Source: Actinomycetospora straminea
Lineage (GTDB): Bacteria > Actinomycetota > Actinomycetes > Mycobacteriales > Pseudonocardiaceae
Assembly (NCBI RefSeq): GCF_028737255.1
Contig: NZ_JAQZAN010000007.1
Location: forward strand, 124,001-188,000
Direction of reading: 5' to 3'
Length of the DNA stretch: 64,000 nt
The notes under the pieces are model-generated. The model ran no database searches, was not told the origin of the DNA, and saw nothing but the letters and a program-made list of their open reading frames with translations. A program made the translations under genes and the position numbers. Position 1 is the first letter of the stretch. The number at the start of each line of letters is the position of its first letter. Below, piece after piece: positions 1 to 14,706 of this stretch.

Positions 1-792
1 CGCCGTGCGCATCGCGGCGTCGGCCTTCTCCAGGTCGAAGTCGCTGGTGAGGTAGGTCGGCAGGTAGACGCTGAACGCGACGAACCCGCCGAAGGCGACC
101 GCGTAGAGGAACGAGAGCTGCCACGTCGCGGGCAGACGCAGCACCGCGCCCAGCCGCGTCCAGACGCTGCCCGGTGCGATGGTCCGGTCCGGGCGGTCGC
201 GCAGGACGAGCCACGCGACGACGGCGTAGGCCAGCAGCACGCCGGCGACGAGATCGAAGGGGAACGCGGGTCCGAACGCGGTGGCCAGCTGGACGGTGCT
301 GAACGCGGCGATCGCGGTGCCGCCCATGCCGGCGCCGAACACGCCCAGCGCCGACCCACGCCGCTCCGGCGGGAACCAGGCGTTGACGAAGGGCACGCCG
401 ATCGCGAACGTCGTGCCCCCCAGGCCGAGGAAGAAGCCGCCGATGAGGTAGGCGGTCAGGGAATCCGCCAGGTGGCCCAGGAACAGGACCGGGAGGACGG
501 TCAGCGCGGCGGCGGCCGGGAACATCGTGCGGGCGCCGAGCCGGTCGGTGAGGGCCCCCACGGGGATGCGTCCGAGCGAACCGACCAGCACCGGCACGGC
601 CACGAGGAGGGCCTGCTCGAAGGCGGTCAGGTCGAGCCGCTCCCGCAGGGTCGAGCCGAGCGGACCGAGCAGCGCCCACGCCCAGAAGGTGACGGCGAAC
701 CCGAGGGTGGCCATGGCCAGCATGAGGCCCGGGCGCCCGGGCACGGTGGCGTTGCCCGGGGATCCCGCACCGGGCTGGCTGGTGGTCGACAC
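1..792 (-). CDS. narK: NarK-type nitrate/nitrite MFS transporter, N-terminal part (cut by left window edge)
   Basis: Reads leftwards off the window; 264 codons are present. The start is GTG at 792 with GGGGGAG just upstream. After a polar N-terminus of about 24 residues come MFS-type transmembrane helices. Diagnostic pieces are the loop GRIPVGALTDRLGART between TM2 and TM3 and the glycine-rich stretch GGTTFAIGVPFVNAWFPPER, close to the nitrate signature of the NarK family. The protein would exchange nitrate and nitrite across the membrane. Mtb narK2 (Rv1737c) is a DosR-regulon gene, which fits the neighbours. It is divergent from fdxA, with a DosR-like box in the gap. The C-terminal half is not visible. 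MFS is certain; nitrate as substrate is inferred. Confidence 0.8.
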   Translation of the reverse strand, partial: MSTTSQPGAGSPGNATVPGRPGLMLAMATLGFAVTFWAWALLGPLGSTLRERLDLTAFEQALLVAVPVLVGSLGRIPVGALTDRLGARTMFPAAAALTVLPVLFLGHLADSLTAYLIGGFFLGLGGTTFAIGVPFVNAWFPPERRGSALGVFGAGMGGTAIAAFSTVQLATAFGPAFPFDLVAGVLLAYAVVAWLVLRDRPDRTIAPGSVWTRLGAVLRLPATWQLSFLYAVAFGGFVAFSVYLPTYLTSDFDLEKADAAMRTA

Positions 793-944
793 GATGCTCC
801 CCCACACCGGCTCGCGCCGGCCCGCCCGTCGGCCCGGTCGTCGTCGACCCTCCGACGTGTGCCGCCCGCCTCGGGAGAGCCGGAGAGCACCGGAGATCCG
901 GACCGAACGTCACGTCGTGTGACCGGCGAGGTCCCGCCCCGTCC

Positions 945-958
945 GGGACCTTCGGTCA
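945..958 (+). promoter_or_regulatory. DosR-like box between narK and fdxA
   Basis: GGGACCTTCGGTCA, an imperfect palindrome in the 270-bp gap between the divergent narK and fdxA starts. It resembles the core of the mycobacterial DosR box (GGGACTWWAGTCCC). An AT-richer CATATC about 45 bp downstream could be a -10 for fdxA. Assignment is by similarity and position only. Confidence 0.5.
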
Positions 959-1062
959 CGAGGCGGGGCCGGTGGTGCCCTTGTCCGCTCGAGCAGCGGG
1001 ACGCATATCGAGGACGGACCATCCGGTCGACCGGTGATCCGGTGGGTCCGGGAGGAGGCCTC

Positions 1063-1410
1063 GTGACGTACGTGATCGCCGAGCCGTGCATCGACGTCCT
1101 GGATCGTTCCTGCGTGGAGGAGTGCCCGGTGGACTGCATCTACGAGGGCGACCGCGCGCTCTACATCCATCCCGACGAGTGCGTCGACTGTGGTGCGTGC
1201 GAGCCGGTGTGCCCCGTCGAGGCGATCTACTACGAGGACGACGTGCCCGAGGCGTGGTCGGTGTTCACCGCCGACAACGCCCGGTTCTTCACCGAGACGC
1301 TGCCCGGCGCGTCGGCCCCGCTGTCGTCCCCGGGCGGCGCGGCCAAGGTCGGCCGGCTGGGGGCCGACACCTCGTTGGTGGCCGAACATCCTCGGAGGGA
1401 CGATCGATGA
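1063..1410 (+). CDS. fdxA: 7Fe ferredoxin FdxA
   Basis: 115-residue bacterial ferredoxin, a soluble low-potential electron carrier. Cysteines 9, 17 and 21 plus a later Cys build the 3Fe-4S site (C-x7-C-x3-C-P-x2-C). The run CVDCGACEPVCP supplies the 4Fe-4S site, the usual arrangement in 7Fe actinobacterial FdxA. The tail after about residue 75 is acidic then glycine-rich, typical of the family. GTG at 1063 is chosen because GGGAGGAGG lies 4-12 bases upstream; a longer open frame upstream has no ferredoxin features. The closest known counterpart by architecture is Mtb Rv2007c, a DosR-regulon member. The small membrane gene at 1424 follows after 13 bases. Confidence 0.93.
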   Translation: MTYVIAEPCIDVLDRSCVEECPVDCIYEGDRALYIHPDECVDCGACEPVCPVEAIYYEDDVPEAWSVFTADNARFFTETLPGASAPLSSPGGAAKVGRLGADTSLVAEHPRRDDR

Positions 1411-1423
1411 TCCGGGTGGGACC

Positions 1424-1831
1424 ATGACCTCGACCGGGCGGCGCAGGGGCGCCGTGACGAGGAACGACGTCGTCGCCGGGTTCCTCGTGCTCGCGGCCGT
1501 CGCGGCGTTCGCCATGGCGTCGGTCCCGGACACGACCTGGCCGCTGGCCGACACCCGGCTCACCGCGGTCGTCGTGCTCGTCCTCGGGCTGACGGCGGCG
1601 GTGGTGGGAGGGTCCTGGCGGACGGCCGCGAGCGAGCTGGCGGTCATGCGCCCGCTCGCCGCGCTGGGCGGGCTCGCCGCGCTCGCGGCGGTGATCACCC
1701 TGATCACCGGCAGCCGGGTGGTGCTCGCGGTCCTCGTCGTGCTCACCGTGGTGCTCTGGTTGCTCGCGACCGTCCACCACCTCACGACGCGGCGAGAGCC
1801 CCCGGCCGGCGGTGACGGCGGTCGGGGTTGA
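1424..1831 (+). CDS. Small four-helix membrane protein of unknown function
   Basis: 135 residues with four predicted hydrophobic helices at roughly residues 15-33, 42-60, 75-93 and 96-116, and a short charged C-terminus (HHLTTRREPP). It begins 13 bases after fdxA, so co-transcription is likely. I do not recognise the family; no catalytic or metal motif is visible. The ribosome site is weak (GGGTGGGACC). The gene ends 31 bases before the convergent GH65 gene, with no hairpin terminator in the gap. Possible roles include a membrane anchor or partner for a ferredoxin-dependent step, but that is only context. Confidence 0.65.
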   Translation: MTSTGRRRGAVTRNDVVAGFLVLAAVAAFAMASVPDTTWPLADTRLTAVVVLVLGLTAAVVGGSWRTAASELAVMRPLAALGGLAALAAVITLITGSRVVLAVLVVLTVVLWLLATVHHLTTRREPPAGGDGGRG

Positions 1832-1862
1832 CGAGAGCCGATCGCCGCGCGCCGCCGCCGGG

Positions 1863-4319
1863 TCACCCGGTCCCGCGCCCCGCGGGCACCGGGCTCGGGG
1901 CGCGGGGGAGCCGCAGCCGCACCGTCTGCCCGGGCCACAGGTCGTGGACCTCGTCCCCGACCGCGACGCGGACGGGCCGTCCGGGACCGTCATCGGCGGC
2001 GACGCAGACCTCGCGGTCGGTGACCCGTGCGGTCAGCGGCCGGCCCCGGTACTGCAGGGTCAGCTCGAGCACCCCGGAGCGACCGGGCCAGTGGGGGTTG
2101 AACCGGAGCACGTCGCCGCGGGTCTCGACGCCGGCGAAGCAGCGCTGCACGAGGTCCACGGCCCCCGCCATCGCCCCGAGGTGCACGCCCTCGGCGGTGG
2201 TGCCGCCCTGCAGGTCGGCGACGTCGCTGCGCACGACCCGGTCGAAGTGGTCGAGGGCCTCCTCCCGGTGCGCCCGGGCCAGCACCCAGGCGTGCACCAG
2301 CGCGCTGAGGGTGGAGCCGTGCGCGGTGCGGGCCAGGTAGTGGTCGATCGTGCGGGGGATCGCCTCGGGCGGCAGGGCGTAGCCGAGCCCGCCGAGCAGG
2401 TCGCGGAGCTCGTCGGCGGAGAAGAGGTAGAAGAGCATGAGGACGTCGGCCTGCTTGGAGGCCTGGTAGTCGTCCACCGAGCGGCCCTCGGCCTCGAGGA
2501 TCCGGTCCAGGCGCTGCAGGTCGCCGTAGCGGCGCCGGTAGGCGTCCCAGTCGAGGTCCGGCAGGTCGCGGTAGCCGGCGAACTGGCTGATCACGCCGTC
2601 GCCGTGGATCGGGACGGCCATGCGCTCGCCGACCTCCCGCCAGTGCCGCAGCTCGGTCGGTCCCAGGTCGAGGGCCGCGGTGAGCGCCTCGCGCCGGGAG
2701 GGCGGCAGGAGGTCGAGCAGCTCCCGCGCCCGGCGGAGGACCCAGACGGTGAGGACGTTGGTGTAGGCGTTGTCGTCGATGCCGGGACGGTCCGACCCGG
2801 GATAGCGGGTCGTGTACTCGTCGGGGCCCATCACCCCGCGGATGTGGAAGCGGTCGTCGGCCGGGTCGTGCTCGGCCAGGTCGGCGAAGAACCGGGCGAC
2901 CTCGAGGAGCACCTCGGCGCCGCCCTCGTCGGTGAGGAAGGCCAGGTCGCCGGTGGCCTGGACGTACTGCCACAGGTCGTAGGCGATCGCGAGGCCGACG
3001 TGGCGCTGCCGGTCACTGGTGTCGGGCAGCCACCGGCCCGAGAGCGGGTTGAGGTGCAGCCGCTGGCTCTCCTCGCGGCCGTCGCTGCCCGACTGCCACG
3101 GGTACATCGCCCCGCGGTGACCCGCCGCCCGCGCGGCCCGGCGGGCGGCGTCGAGGCGTCGTACCCGGTAGAGCAGTAGGGCGCGGGCCAGGGCGGGGAA
3201 CCGCAGCACGAGGACGGGGAGGACGAACAGCTCGTCCCAGAACACGTGGCCCCGGTAGGCCTCGCCGTGCAGGCCCCGTGCGGGGAGGCCGGCGTCCAGG
3301 TCGAGGGCGTGGCGGGTGACGGTCTGGAGCACGTGGAACCCGGCCAGCCGCAGGTCGCGCACGGTCGTCGGGGACGCCGGCTGCTCGCCGTCGACCAGCT
3401 CGATCCGGCACCGGTGCCACAGCCGCGCCCAGCTCCGGGTGTGCTCGGCGAGCAGCTCCTCGAAGCCCGGGGCCTCCGCGAGCAGGCCGGCCGCGGCCAG
3501 GGCGGGCTCGGCGATCGCCACGTCCCGGGACGTGACGACCGCGGCGATCTTCTCGATCTCCACCGTCTCCCCGGCGCGGACCCCGACGGTCAGACGGTGA
3601 CCGATGCGCCCCGGCGCGAGGTCCGGTGCGCGGACGACGGGCGCGTCGGCGGGGGCGGTCACCCGGGTGCGGGCACCGACGGCGACGCGGTGGCGGGACT
3701 GCGTGGTGGCGGCGGTCAGGAGCACGGTGTCGTCGGCGGTCTCCTCGGTCGCGAGGACCTCGAGGTGGCGCCCGGAGAGGTGGCGGTAGCGGGCCACCCC
3801 GCTGTTGGTGACGGTGCCGTCCACGCCGGAGGCCACGGTCAGCCGGCCGCTCCAGTCCTCGGCGACGACCGAGGTGTGCAGGCCCGCCAGGTGCCGGCGC
3901 TCCCGGTGCACGAACCGGCGCTGGTGCAGCCGGGTGTGCCGACCCGCGCCGTCGACGAACCGGGTGGTGCGGTGCAGGACCCCGCGGGCCGTGTCCAGCT
4001 GCGTGCGGTGCTCCAGCACCCGCCCGGCCGACACGTCGAGCCACGCCTCGTCCTCCACCGCGACGCGCAGGTCGAGCCAGTTCGGGAGGTTGACCATGCT
4101 CTCGTTCTCGACCGCCACCCCGTCGCCCACGTCGGAGAGCCGGTTGAAGACGCCGGCCGCGTAGGTGCCGGGGTAGTGCACGCCGTCCGCGCTGCTCTCC
4201 GGCAGCGCCCCGCGGGTGCCGAGGTAGCCGTTGGCGAGGGTGCAGAGCGCCTCCCGGCGCCCCTCGTCGGCGGGGTCCCAGCCGTCGAGCACGAGGGTCC
4301 AGGTGTCCGGTCGGGTCAC
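1863..4319 (-). CDS. Glycoside hydrolase family 65 disaccharide phosphorylase (maltose/trehalose/kojibiose type)
   Basis: 818 residues, the full length of GH65 phosphorylases, which use phosphate to split a glucose disaccharide into glucose and beta-glucose-1-phosphate. An N-terminal beta-sandwich (about 1-270) contains NGYLGTRGALPE. The (alpha/alpha)6 barrel follows, with the motif GVMGPDEYT giving the general acid Glu501, then QASKQADVLML and TAHGSTLS, where phosphate is bound in known members, and a C-terminal beta domain. The exact substrate cannot be read from sequence. GTG at 4319 overlaps the stop of the upstream Acg-like gene as GTGA, so translation is probably coupled. In Mtb, Rv2006 (otsB1, DosR regulon) carries a GH65 module fused to OtsB; here it stands alone with no phosphatase domain. 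Confidence 0.88.
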   Translation of the reverse strand: MTRPDTWTLVLDGWDPADEGRREALCTLANGYLGTRGALPESSADGVHYPGTYAAGVFNRLSDVGDGVAVENESMVNLPNWLDLRVAVEDEAWLDVSAGRVLEHRTQLDTARGVLHRTTRFVDGAGRHTRLHQRRFVHRERRHLAGLHTSVVAEDWSGRLTVASGVDGTVTNSGVARYRHLSGRHLEVLATEETADDTVLLTAATTQSRHRVAVGARTRVTAPADAPVVRAPDLAPGRIGHRLTVGVRAGETVEIEKIAAVVTSRDVAIAEPALAAAGLLAEAPGFEELLAEHTRSWARLWHRCRIELVDGEQPASPTTVRDLRLAGFHVLQTVTRHALDLDAGLPARGLHGEAYRGHVFWDELFVLPVLVLRFPALARALLLYRVRRLDAARRAARAAGHRGAMYPWQSGSDGREESQRLHLNPLSGRWLPDTSDRQRHVGLAIAYDLWQYVQATGDLAFLTDEGGAEVLLEVARFFADLAEHDPADDRFHIRGVMGPDEYTTRYPGSDRPGIDDNAYTNVLTVWVLRRARELLDLLPPSRREALTAALDLGPTELRHWREVGERMAVPIHGDGVISQFAGYRDLPDLDWDAYRRRYGDLQRLDRILEAEGRSVDDYQASKQADVLMLFYLFSADELRDLLGGLGYALPPEAIPRTIDHYLARTAHGSTLSALVHAWVLARAHREEALDHFDRVVRSDVADLQGGTTAEGVHLGAMAGAVDLVQRCFAGVETRGDVLRFNPHWPGRSGVLELTLQYRGRPLTARVTDREVCVAADDGPGRPVRVAVGDEVHDLWPGQTVRLRLPRAPSPVPAGRGTG

Positions 4320-5359
4320 CGGGGGTCCTGCTCGGCGCCGTGGTCGACCAGGACCGCGGCGAGGTCGCGACGCGGGGTGCGCGGGGGCGGCGGCGCCTCG
4401 GCGACGGGTCGGCCCACCCGGAGGACGACGACCGGGTGGCTGCCGACCATCCGGCGGACGCGTTCGCGGGTCTCGTCCACCTCGAGGACCTGGGTGATCG
4501 GGGTCGCGGCGAGGTCGTGGACCGTCGCCTCGAGGAGGACCGCGCTGAGCGCCTCGCCGGCCCGCACGACCGAGGCCGGGTCGTCGCCGCCGGCGGTCAG
4601 GACGAGCAGGGTGGAGGCGTCGGCGTGGTCGGCGCCGCCGTGGGGCTGGTCGAGGCCCCCGCCGGGGAACCACCGCAGCACGAGGTCGTCGTAGAGGTGC
4701 GGCTCGGTGAGCCGGGCGCCGTGGGGGATCCCGTCGGCCGCGCCCGCGTAGCGGTGCGTCCAGCGCTGCAGCTCGGCGGGGTAGCCGGGCCGGTCGAGCT
4801 GGAGGCGGGCGGCGTCGCGCATCGCGTGGACGAGGCAGCGGCGGGCGTGGCCGGTGACGGCGTGCAGGACGCCGTCGAAGGCCCGGGCGGCGTCGGCGAG
4901 CTCGTCGAGGACGCCGGGGTCGACGGGCTCGGGGGCGAAGCGACGGCGGTCGGTCCGGCGACGCCCGATCGCGGCGGCCTGCCGGCGTGCGTCGTCGGGG
5001 ACCACGTCGGCCGCCGCCCAGCGGACCTCCGCCACCCGGTGCTGCGGCGGTCCCTCCCGGTCGAGCCGCACGAGCGGGGCGAAGCCGCGGACGGCGAGAC
5101 CGAGGCGCAGGTGGTGCAGCGCGGCACCGCACGCGAGCAGCGCGCCGTGGCCGCGCTCGTCGGTGAACGGCAGCCGCCGGTGCGGGTCGACGGCGAGCTC
5201 CAGGCGGTCGGGGTGGAGCGTCCACCGCCAGGGCTGGGTGTTGTGCTCCGAGGGGGCCCGGAGCGAGCCCTCGAGCGCGGCGAGCACCGCCTCCCGGGGG
5301 TCGGTCGGCGTCCCGGACCCCGCCGGGGCCGTCACCCCGGTCTCGCGGCGCGTCTCCAT
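4316..5359 (-). CDS. Acg-family nitroreductase-like flavin protein (copy 1)
   Basis: 347 residues, resembling the Acg/Rv3131/Rv3127 family of the mycobacterial DosR regulon. Family marks are APSEHNTQPWRW near the N-terminus, the LLACGAALHHLRLGLAVRG segment, RRRTDRRRF in the middle, and a C-terminal half with AGEALSAVLLEATVHDLAATP and PVVVLRVGRP. The fold is two fused nitroreductase-like halves; mycobacterial Acg binds FMN but lacks clear nitroreductase activity and may sequester flavin. ATG at 5359 follows GGGGAG. It is the first gene of a two-gene unit with GH65 and is divergent from the PPOX-fold gene. A DosR-like box lies in the shared gap. Confidence 0.82.
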   Translation of the reverse strand: METRRETGVTAPAGSGTPTDPREAVLAALEGSLRAPSEHNTQPWRWTLHPDRLELAVDPHRRLPFTDERGHGALLACGAALHHLRLGLAVRGFAPLVRLDREGPPQHRVAEVRWAAADVVPDDARRQAAAIGRRRTDRRRFAPEPVDPGVLDELADAARAFDGVLHAVTGHARRCLVHAMRDAARLQLDRPGYPAELQRWTHRYAGAADGIPHGARLTEPHLYDDLVLRWFPGGGLDQPHGGADHADASTLLVLTAGGDDPASVVRAGEALSAVLLEATVHDLAATPITQVLEVDETRERVRRMVGSHPVVVLRVGRPVAEAPPPPRTPRRDLAAVLVDHGAEQDPR

Positions 5360-5442
5360 GCCGGTCTCCCCGTCTCTCGTCGCCGCCTCGACGGTGGACG
5401 CCGGAGGGCCCCCGGCACCAGGCACGAAGTGCCCCGCGGAGC

Positions 5443-5456
5443 GGGACGATCGACCC
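5443..5456 (+). promoter_or_regulatory. DosR-like box between acg copy 1 and the PPOX gene
   Basis: GGGACGATCGACCC in the 249-bp divergent gap. The inner bases CGATCG are a perfect palindrome and the outer GGG/CCC match the DosR core ends. It could serve both directions. Confidence 0.5.
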
Positions 5457-5608
5457 GCGTCCAGCCCCGTGGCACGTGACCCGGTCGTCGGCACGACCGG
5501 TCGCCGGGAGCCCAACGTCCTCCGCGATCCGGGCCGTGCGTCCCTGATCGGGCGCGGTCGCCGCCCCCACGGTCGGGGCGGGACCGGGCACGAGAGCGGA
5601 GACACGGG

Positions 5609-6049
5609 ATGACGACGAGCCGCGAGACCGACGAGATGACGGTGGCCGAGTGCCATCGCCTGCTCGACAGCGTCCCCGTCGGGCGCATGGTCTTCACCGA
5701 CGCGACGGGGCCCGCCGCGCACCCGGTGAACTTCCTCCGTCACGGCCCCTCGATCATCGTGCGCACCGGGCCGGGGCCGAAGCTGGACGCCGCCCGGCGT
5801 GGCGATCTGGTCGCCTTCGAGGTGGACCAGGTCGACGCCGACGCCCACACCGGCTGGAGCGTGCTGGTGGTCGGGCGCGCCGAGGTGGTCACCGACGTCG
5901 ACGAGCTGATCGCCGTCCTCGACGTGGCGCACCGGCCCTGGGTCCGCCGGCGAGGGGCGCACGTCGTCCGCATCACCGCGCACCGGATCACCGGCCGGCG
6001 TCTCGCGCTCGACCCGGCCGAGGGCGGCGCAGCACCCGGGGGCGGCTGA
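5609..6049 (+). CDS. Pyridoxamine 5'-phosphate oxidase-fold flavin-binding protein (Rv3129/Rv0080-like)
   Basis: 146 residues forming a single split-barrel domain of the PPOX superfamily, which binds FMN or F420. Typical strands are visible: LLDSVPVGRMVFTD, HPVNFLRHGPSIIVRT, DLVAFEVDQVD and WSVLVVGRAEVV, ending in the helix/strand HVVRITAHRITGRRL. In Mtb, Rv0080 and Rv3129 of this kind are DosR-controlled. ATG at 5609 follows GAGAGCGGAG. The substrate is unknown. It ends 3 bases before the stop of the convergent GAF gene. Confidence 0.82.
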   Translation: MTTSRETDEMTVAECHRLLDSVPVGRMVFTDATGPAAHPVNFLRHGPSIIVRTGPGPKLDAARRGDLVAFEVDQVDADAHTGWSVLVVGRAEVVTDVDELIAVLDVAHRPWVRRRGAHVVRITAHRITGRRLALDPAEGGAAPGGG

Positions 6050-6052
6050 CGA

Positions 6053-12055
<6,003 letters not shown>

Positions 12056-13030
12056 TCAGGCGCCGGTGTCGCGGCGGCGGGGCGTCGGGTGCACCGGGCG
12101 CCCCCAGCCCAGGCGCAGGACGACCTGCGGCCAGAGCACCCCGCCGAGCAGGGCCCGCACCTCGTCGCGCACGGCGGCGACCTCGAGCGGGGGCGCGACG
12201 AACGACGACCCCACCCCGTGGGCCGTGGCCGTCAGCAGCACCTGCTGCATCGCCGCGCCGGCCCGCAGGTGGGCGAGGGGACCGTCGTCGTAGGACAGGA
12301 CGACGGCGACGGTCGGGTCGTCCCCGCTGCCGGTGGGCGGCGCGGTGCGGTCGGTGTCGGCGACCGCGTCACCGAAGTCGCGGGGCCGCCAGGCGGAGTC
12401 GGCCCGCGGCGCCCGCTGCGCGTGCTCGCGGGGCAGGCCGTCGTCCTCGCGCGCCGGGTGGCCGATCCATCGCTCCCACTCGGCGACGAACGCGGGGTCC
12501 GCGCGCTGCTGACGGTGCGCCCGGGCGGTGAGCTCGCGCAGCTCGCGCCGCTGGCGGGCGTCGGTGAGGAACACCAGACGGCAGCTCTCCCGCCCGGCCG
12601 CGCGGGCCAGCTGGTCGCGCAGCGCGGCCGGGAGCGGTCGCCCGTCGAAGGGGTGGCGGTCGGTGTGCCGGCGCGGGATCGCCGTCGCCAGCTCGCTCTC
12701 CCACAGCGACGCCGGCAGGACCGAGCCCGGGCGGACCCGTCCGAGGAACCAGCGGTCGGCCGGGTCGGGCAGCAGCTGCGTGTGGGCCCGCCGGCCCTGG
12801 GCGCGCACCGCGAGCCGCACGTTGAGCAGGGCAGCGCCACACGCGAGCCGCAGCTCGCGGGCGTCGGGGTCGGCCACCTCGAGCCGCCGGTCCGGGTCGC
12901 CGTGGACCTCGACCGCGTCGTGGTGCCACTGCAGTCGCCACGGCTGGCTGTTGTGGCTCGAGGGCGCGCTCGCCCCGGCGCGCAGGAGCTCGATCACCGC
13001 CGTCGTCCCGGATGCCCGGTCCTCTCGCAT
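12056..13030 (-). CDS. Acg-family nitroreductase-like flavin protein (copy 2)
   Basis: 324 residues of the same family as the gene at 4316. Shared marks are APSSHNSQPWRLQW, LRLACGAALLNVRLAVRAQG, RRHTDRHPFDGRPL, a central Arg-rich loop, and AGAAMQQVLLTATAHGVGSSF followed by VVLRLGWGRP. Mtb has three DosR-controlled members (Rv2032 acg, Rv3127, Rv3131). An FMN-binding, possibly non-catalytic role is inferred. ATG at 13030 or an in-frame GTG at 13036 could start; GGGAGG lies 10 or 4 bases upstream respectively. It is divergent from the seven-gene USP operon, with a DosR-like box between them. Confidence 0.82.
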   Translation of the reverse strand: MREDRASGTTAVIELLRAGASAPSSHNSQPWRLQWHHDAVEVHGDPDRRLEVADPDARELRLACGAALLNVRLAVRAQGRRAHTQLLPDPADRWFLGRVRPGSVLPASLWESELATAIPRRHTDRHPFDGRPLPAALRDQLARAAGRESCRLVFLTDARQRRELRELTARAHRQQRADPAFVAEWERWIGHPAREDDGLPREHAQRAPRADSAWRPRDFGDAVADTDRTAPPTGSGDDPTVAVVLSYDDGPLAHLRAGAAMQQVLLTATAHGVGSSFVAPPLEVAAVRDEVRALLGGVLWPQVVLRLGWGRPVHPTPRRRDTGA

Positions 13031-13112
13031 CGTCACGATGCCTCCCGCTGCAGCCACGACGTCCTCCTCGTCCTCGGCGGGAAGCGTCCGTCCCCGGCCG
13101 GGCCGCTCACCA

Positions 13113-13126
13113 GGGACCGACGGCCC
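13113..13126 (+). promoter_or_regulatory. DosR-like box upstream of the USP operon
   Basis: GGGACCGACGGCCC, in the 190-bp gap between acg copy 2 and the USP gene at 13221. It is placed to control the plus-strand operon running to about 18791 and possibly acg as well. Confidence 0.5.
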
Positions 13127-13220
13127 GGTGCGGAGGGACCGTCCGGCTCCGGTGTCGGGAGGCCTCGCCGGGCGAGGGTGGACCCCGATCAGCGGCACCG
13201 AGGACCGAGGGGTGGACGGG

Positions 13221-13757
13221 ATGGACACGATCGGGGACGACGGCGGGACGGTCGTCGTGGGCTTCGACGGCTCGCGACACGCGGAGGCCGCGGTGCGCTG
13301 GGCGATCGCCGAGGGTGGCCGGCGGGGGGCAGCGGTCCGGGTGGTCGTCGCCCACGAGCCCCCGGACGCCTGGATGACCACGTACGGCTACCCCCTGATC
13401 GCCGACAGCGGGGAGCTCCGGGCGGCCGTCGAGGAGACGGCCCGCGAGCGCGTCGAGGAGGTGCGCGCCGCCCTGGGCGACGCGGACCGCGCGGTGCCGG
13501 TCACGGTCGTCGCGATCACCGGCCCCGCGGCCCACGTCCTGACGCAGGAGGCGCAGGGCGCCGCGGTGCTCGTCGTGGGTCACCGCGGTCGCGGCGGGCT
13601 GCGCAGCGCCCTGCTCGGATCGGTCGGGCTGTCGGCGGTGCTGCACGCCCCGTGCCCGGTCACGGTCGTGCCCGCGGCGCCGGTGCCGCACGAGGAGGCC
13701 ACGGAGGACGACCTGGCGTTCCTCGCCGGACCGCTCCCGGCCGGCCCGCTCGCCTGA
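13221..13757 (+). CDS. Universal stress protein, single domain
   Basis: 178 residues with one USP domain. The start VVVGFDGSRHAEAAVRWA and the ATP-binding signature GHRGRGGLRSALLGS (G-x2-G-x9-G-S) are both intact, so this copy should bind ATP. The acidic/proline C-terminal tail (EEATEDDLAFLAGPLP) is extra. ATG at 13221 is preferred over GTG at 13212; GGACGGG precedes it. It is first in a run of seven same-strand genes with gaps of 61 bases or less, several overlapping. Mtb USPs Rv1996, Rv2005c, Rv2623 and Rv3134c are DosR-induced. Confidence 0.9.
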   Translation: MDTIGDDGGTVVVGFDGSRHAEAAVRWAIAEGGRRGAAVRVVVAHEPPDAWMTTYGYPLIADSGELRAAVEETARERVEEVRAALGDADRAVPVTVVAITGPAAHVLTQEAQGAAVLVVGHRGRGGLRSALLGSVGLSAVLHAPCPVTVVPAAPVPHEEATEDDLAFLAGPLPAGPLA

Positions 13758-13818
13758 CGCCCGCTGCGCACCCACACAGGACGACCATGGCGGCGAGGCC
13801 GCCGGAGGAGGCTGGACA

Positions 13819-14706
13819 ATGATCGATCGCTCGGTGCCCCCAGCCGGGGTGGTCGTCGGGGTGGACGGCGACCCCGGGACGCTGCGGGCGGTCGGATGGG
13901 CGGCCCGCGAGGCCGACCGCCGGCGCCTGCCGCTCGACCTCGTCCAGGTGCTGCCGCCGTCCGACCGGGACCCCGACGAGCTGCGCGCCCCGACCGGGCG
14001 GGCGATGTCCCTGCTGGGCCAGGCGCGCCGCATCGCGGAGGCGGCGGCCCCCGGGCTCGCGCCGCGGCTGTCGGTGGTCGACGGCGTGGCCGGGCCGGCG
14101 CTGGTCGCGGTGTCCCGCCGGGCGCACCTGCTCGTCGTCGGGACGCGGCACCTCGACGGCGCCCTCGACCTCACGCTCGGCCGCACGCTGGTCCACACCA
14201 TGGGCCGGTCCGCCTGCCCGGTCGTCGTGGTCGGGCCGCGCTGGGACCCCGACGAGCGCCACGAGGGCCCCGTCCTCGTCGGCGTCGACGGCTCGCCGGA
14301 GTCGCACGGGGCCGTCGCGTTCGCCACCGACGTCGCCGACCGCTGGCACGCGCGCCTCACCGCCGTCGGTGTCGCTCCCCGTCACGACGCGGACGCCGAC
14401 GCCGACGAGCGCCGCCGCGTCCTCGCCGAGGCGCGCGCCGGGTTGGCGACCCGGTACCCGGGTGTCCGCCTCCACGAGGTCCTCGACCGCGGCGACCCGG
14501 GCGAGGAGCTCCTGCGCGAGGCGCGTGACGGCGCCGCGCTGGTCGTGCTCGGCTGCCGCGGGCGCGGCGCGCTGGCGGGGACCCTGGTCGGTTCCACCAG
14601 CCAGCGGGTCGTCCGCGCGGCGCCGTGCCCGGTCGCCGTGCTGCCCGCCGGGGCGGCCGAGCGCTGGGTGGCGACGGACCGTGTCTGGGCCGAGGAGGGT
14701 GTGTGA
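13819..14706 (+). CDS. Universal stress protein, tandem domains
   Basis: 295 residues with two USP domains (about 10-140 and 150-285). The first has lost the ATP loop: GTRHLDGALDLTLG lacks the second glycine. The second keeps GCRGRGALAGTLVGS and should bind nucleotide. Such asymmetric pairs are the layout of Mtb Rv2623. ATG at 13819 follows GGAGGAGG. The stop overlaps the next start as TGATG. Confidence 0.9.
   Translation: MIDRSVPPAGVVVGVDGDPGTLRAVGWAAREADRRRLPLDLVQVLPPSDRDPDELRAPTGRAMSLLGQARRIAEAAAPGLAPRLSVVDGVAGPALVAVSRRAHLLVVGTRHLDGALDLTLGRTLVHTMGRSACPVVVVGPRWDPDERHEGPVLVGVDGSPESHGAVAFATDVADRWHARLTAVGVAPRHDADADADERRRVLAEARAGLATRYPGVRLHEVLDRGDPGEELLREARDGAALVVLGCRGRGALAGTLVGSTSQRVVRAAPCPVAVLPAGAAERWVATDRVWAEEGV

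Noticed and set aside
1863..5591. A 1242-codon open frame extending the GH65 gene upstream
   Set aside because: The upstream part is low-complexity Arg/Pro/Gly sequence antisense-frame to the real Acg gene. GH65 homology begins at 4319.
13135..13150. Second DosR-like site GGGACCGTCCGGCTCC
   Set aside because: Half-site spacing is off by one or two bases from the others.
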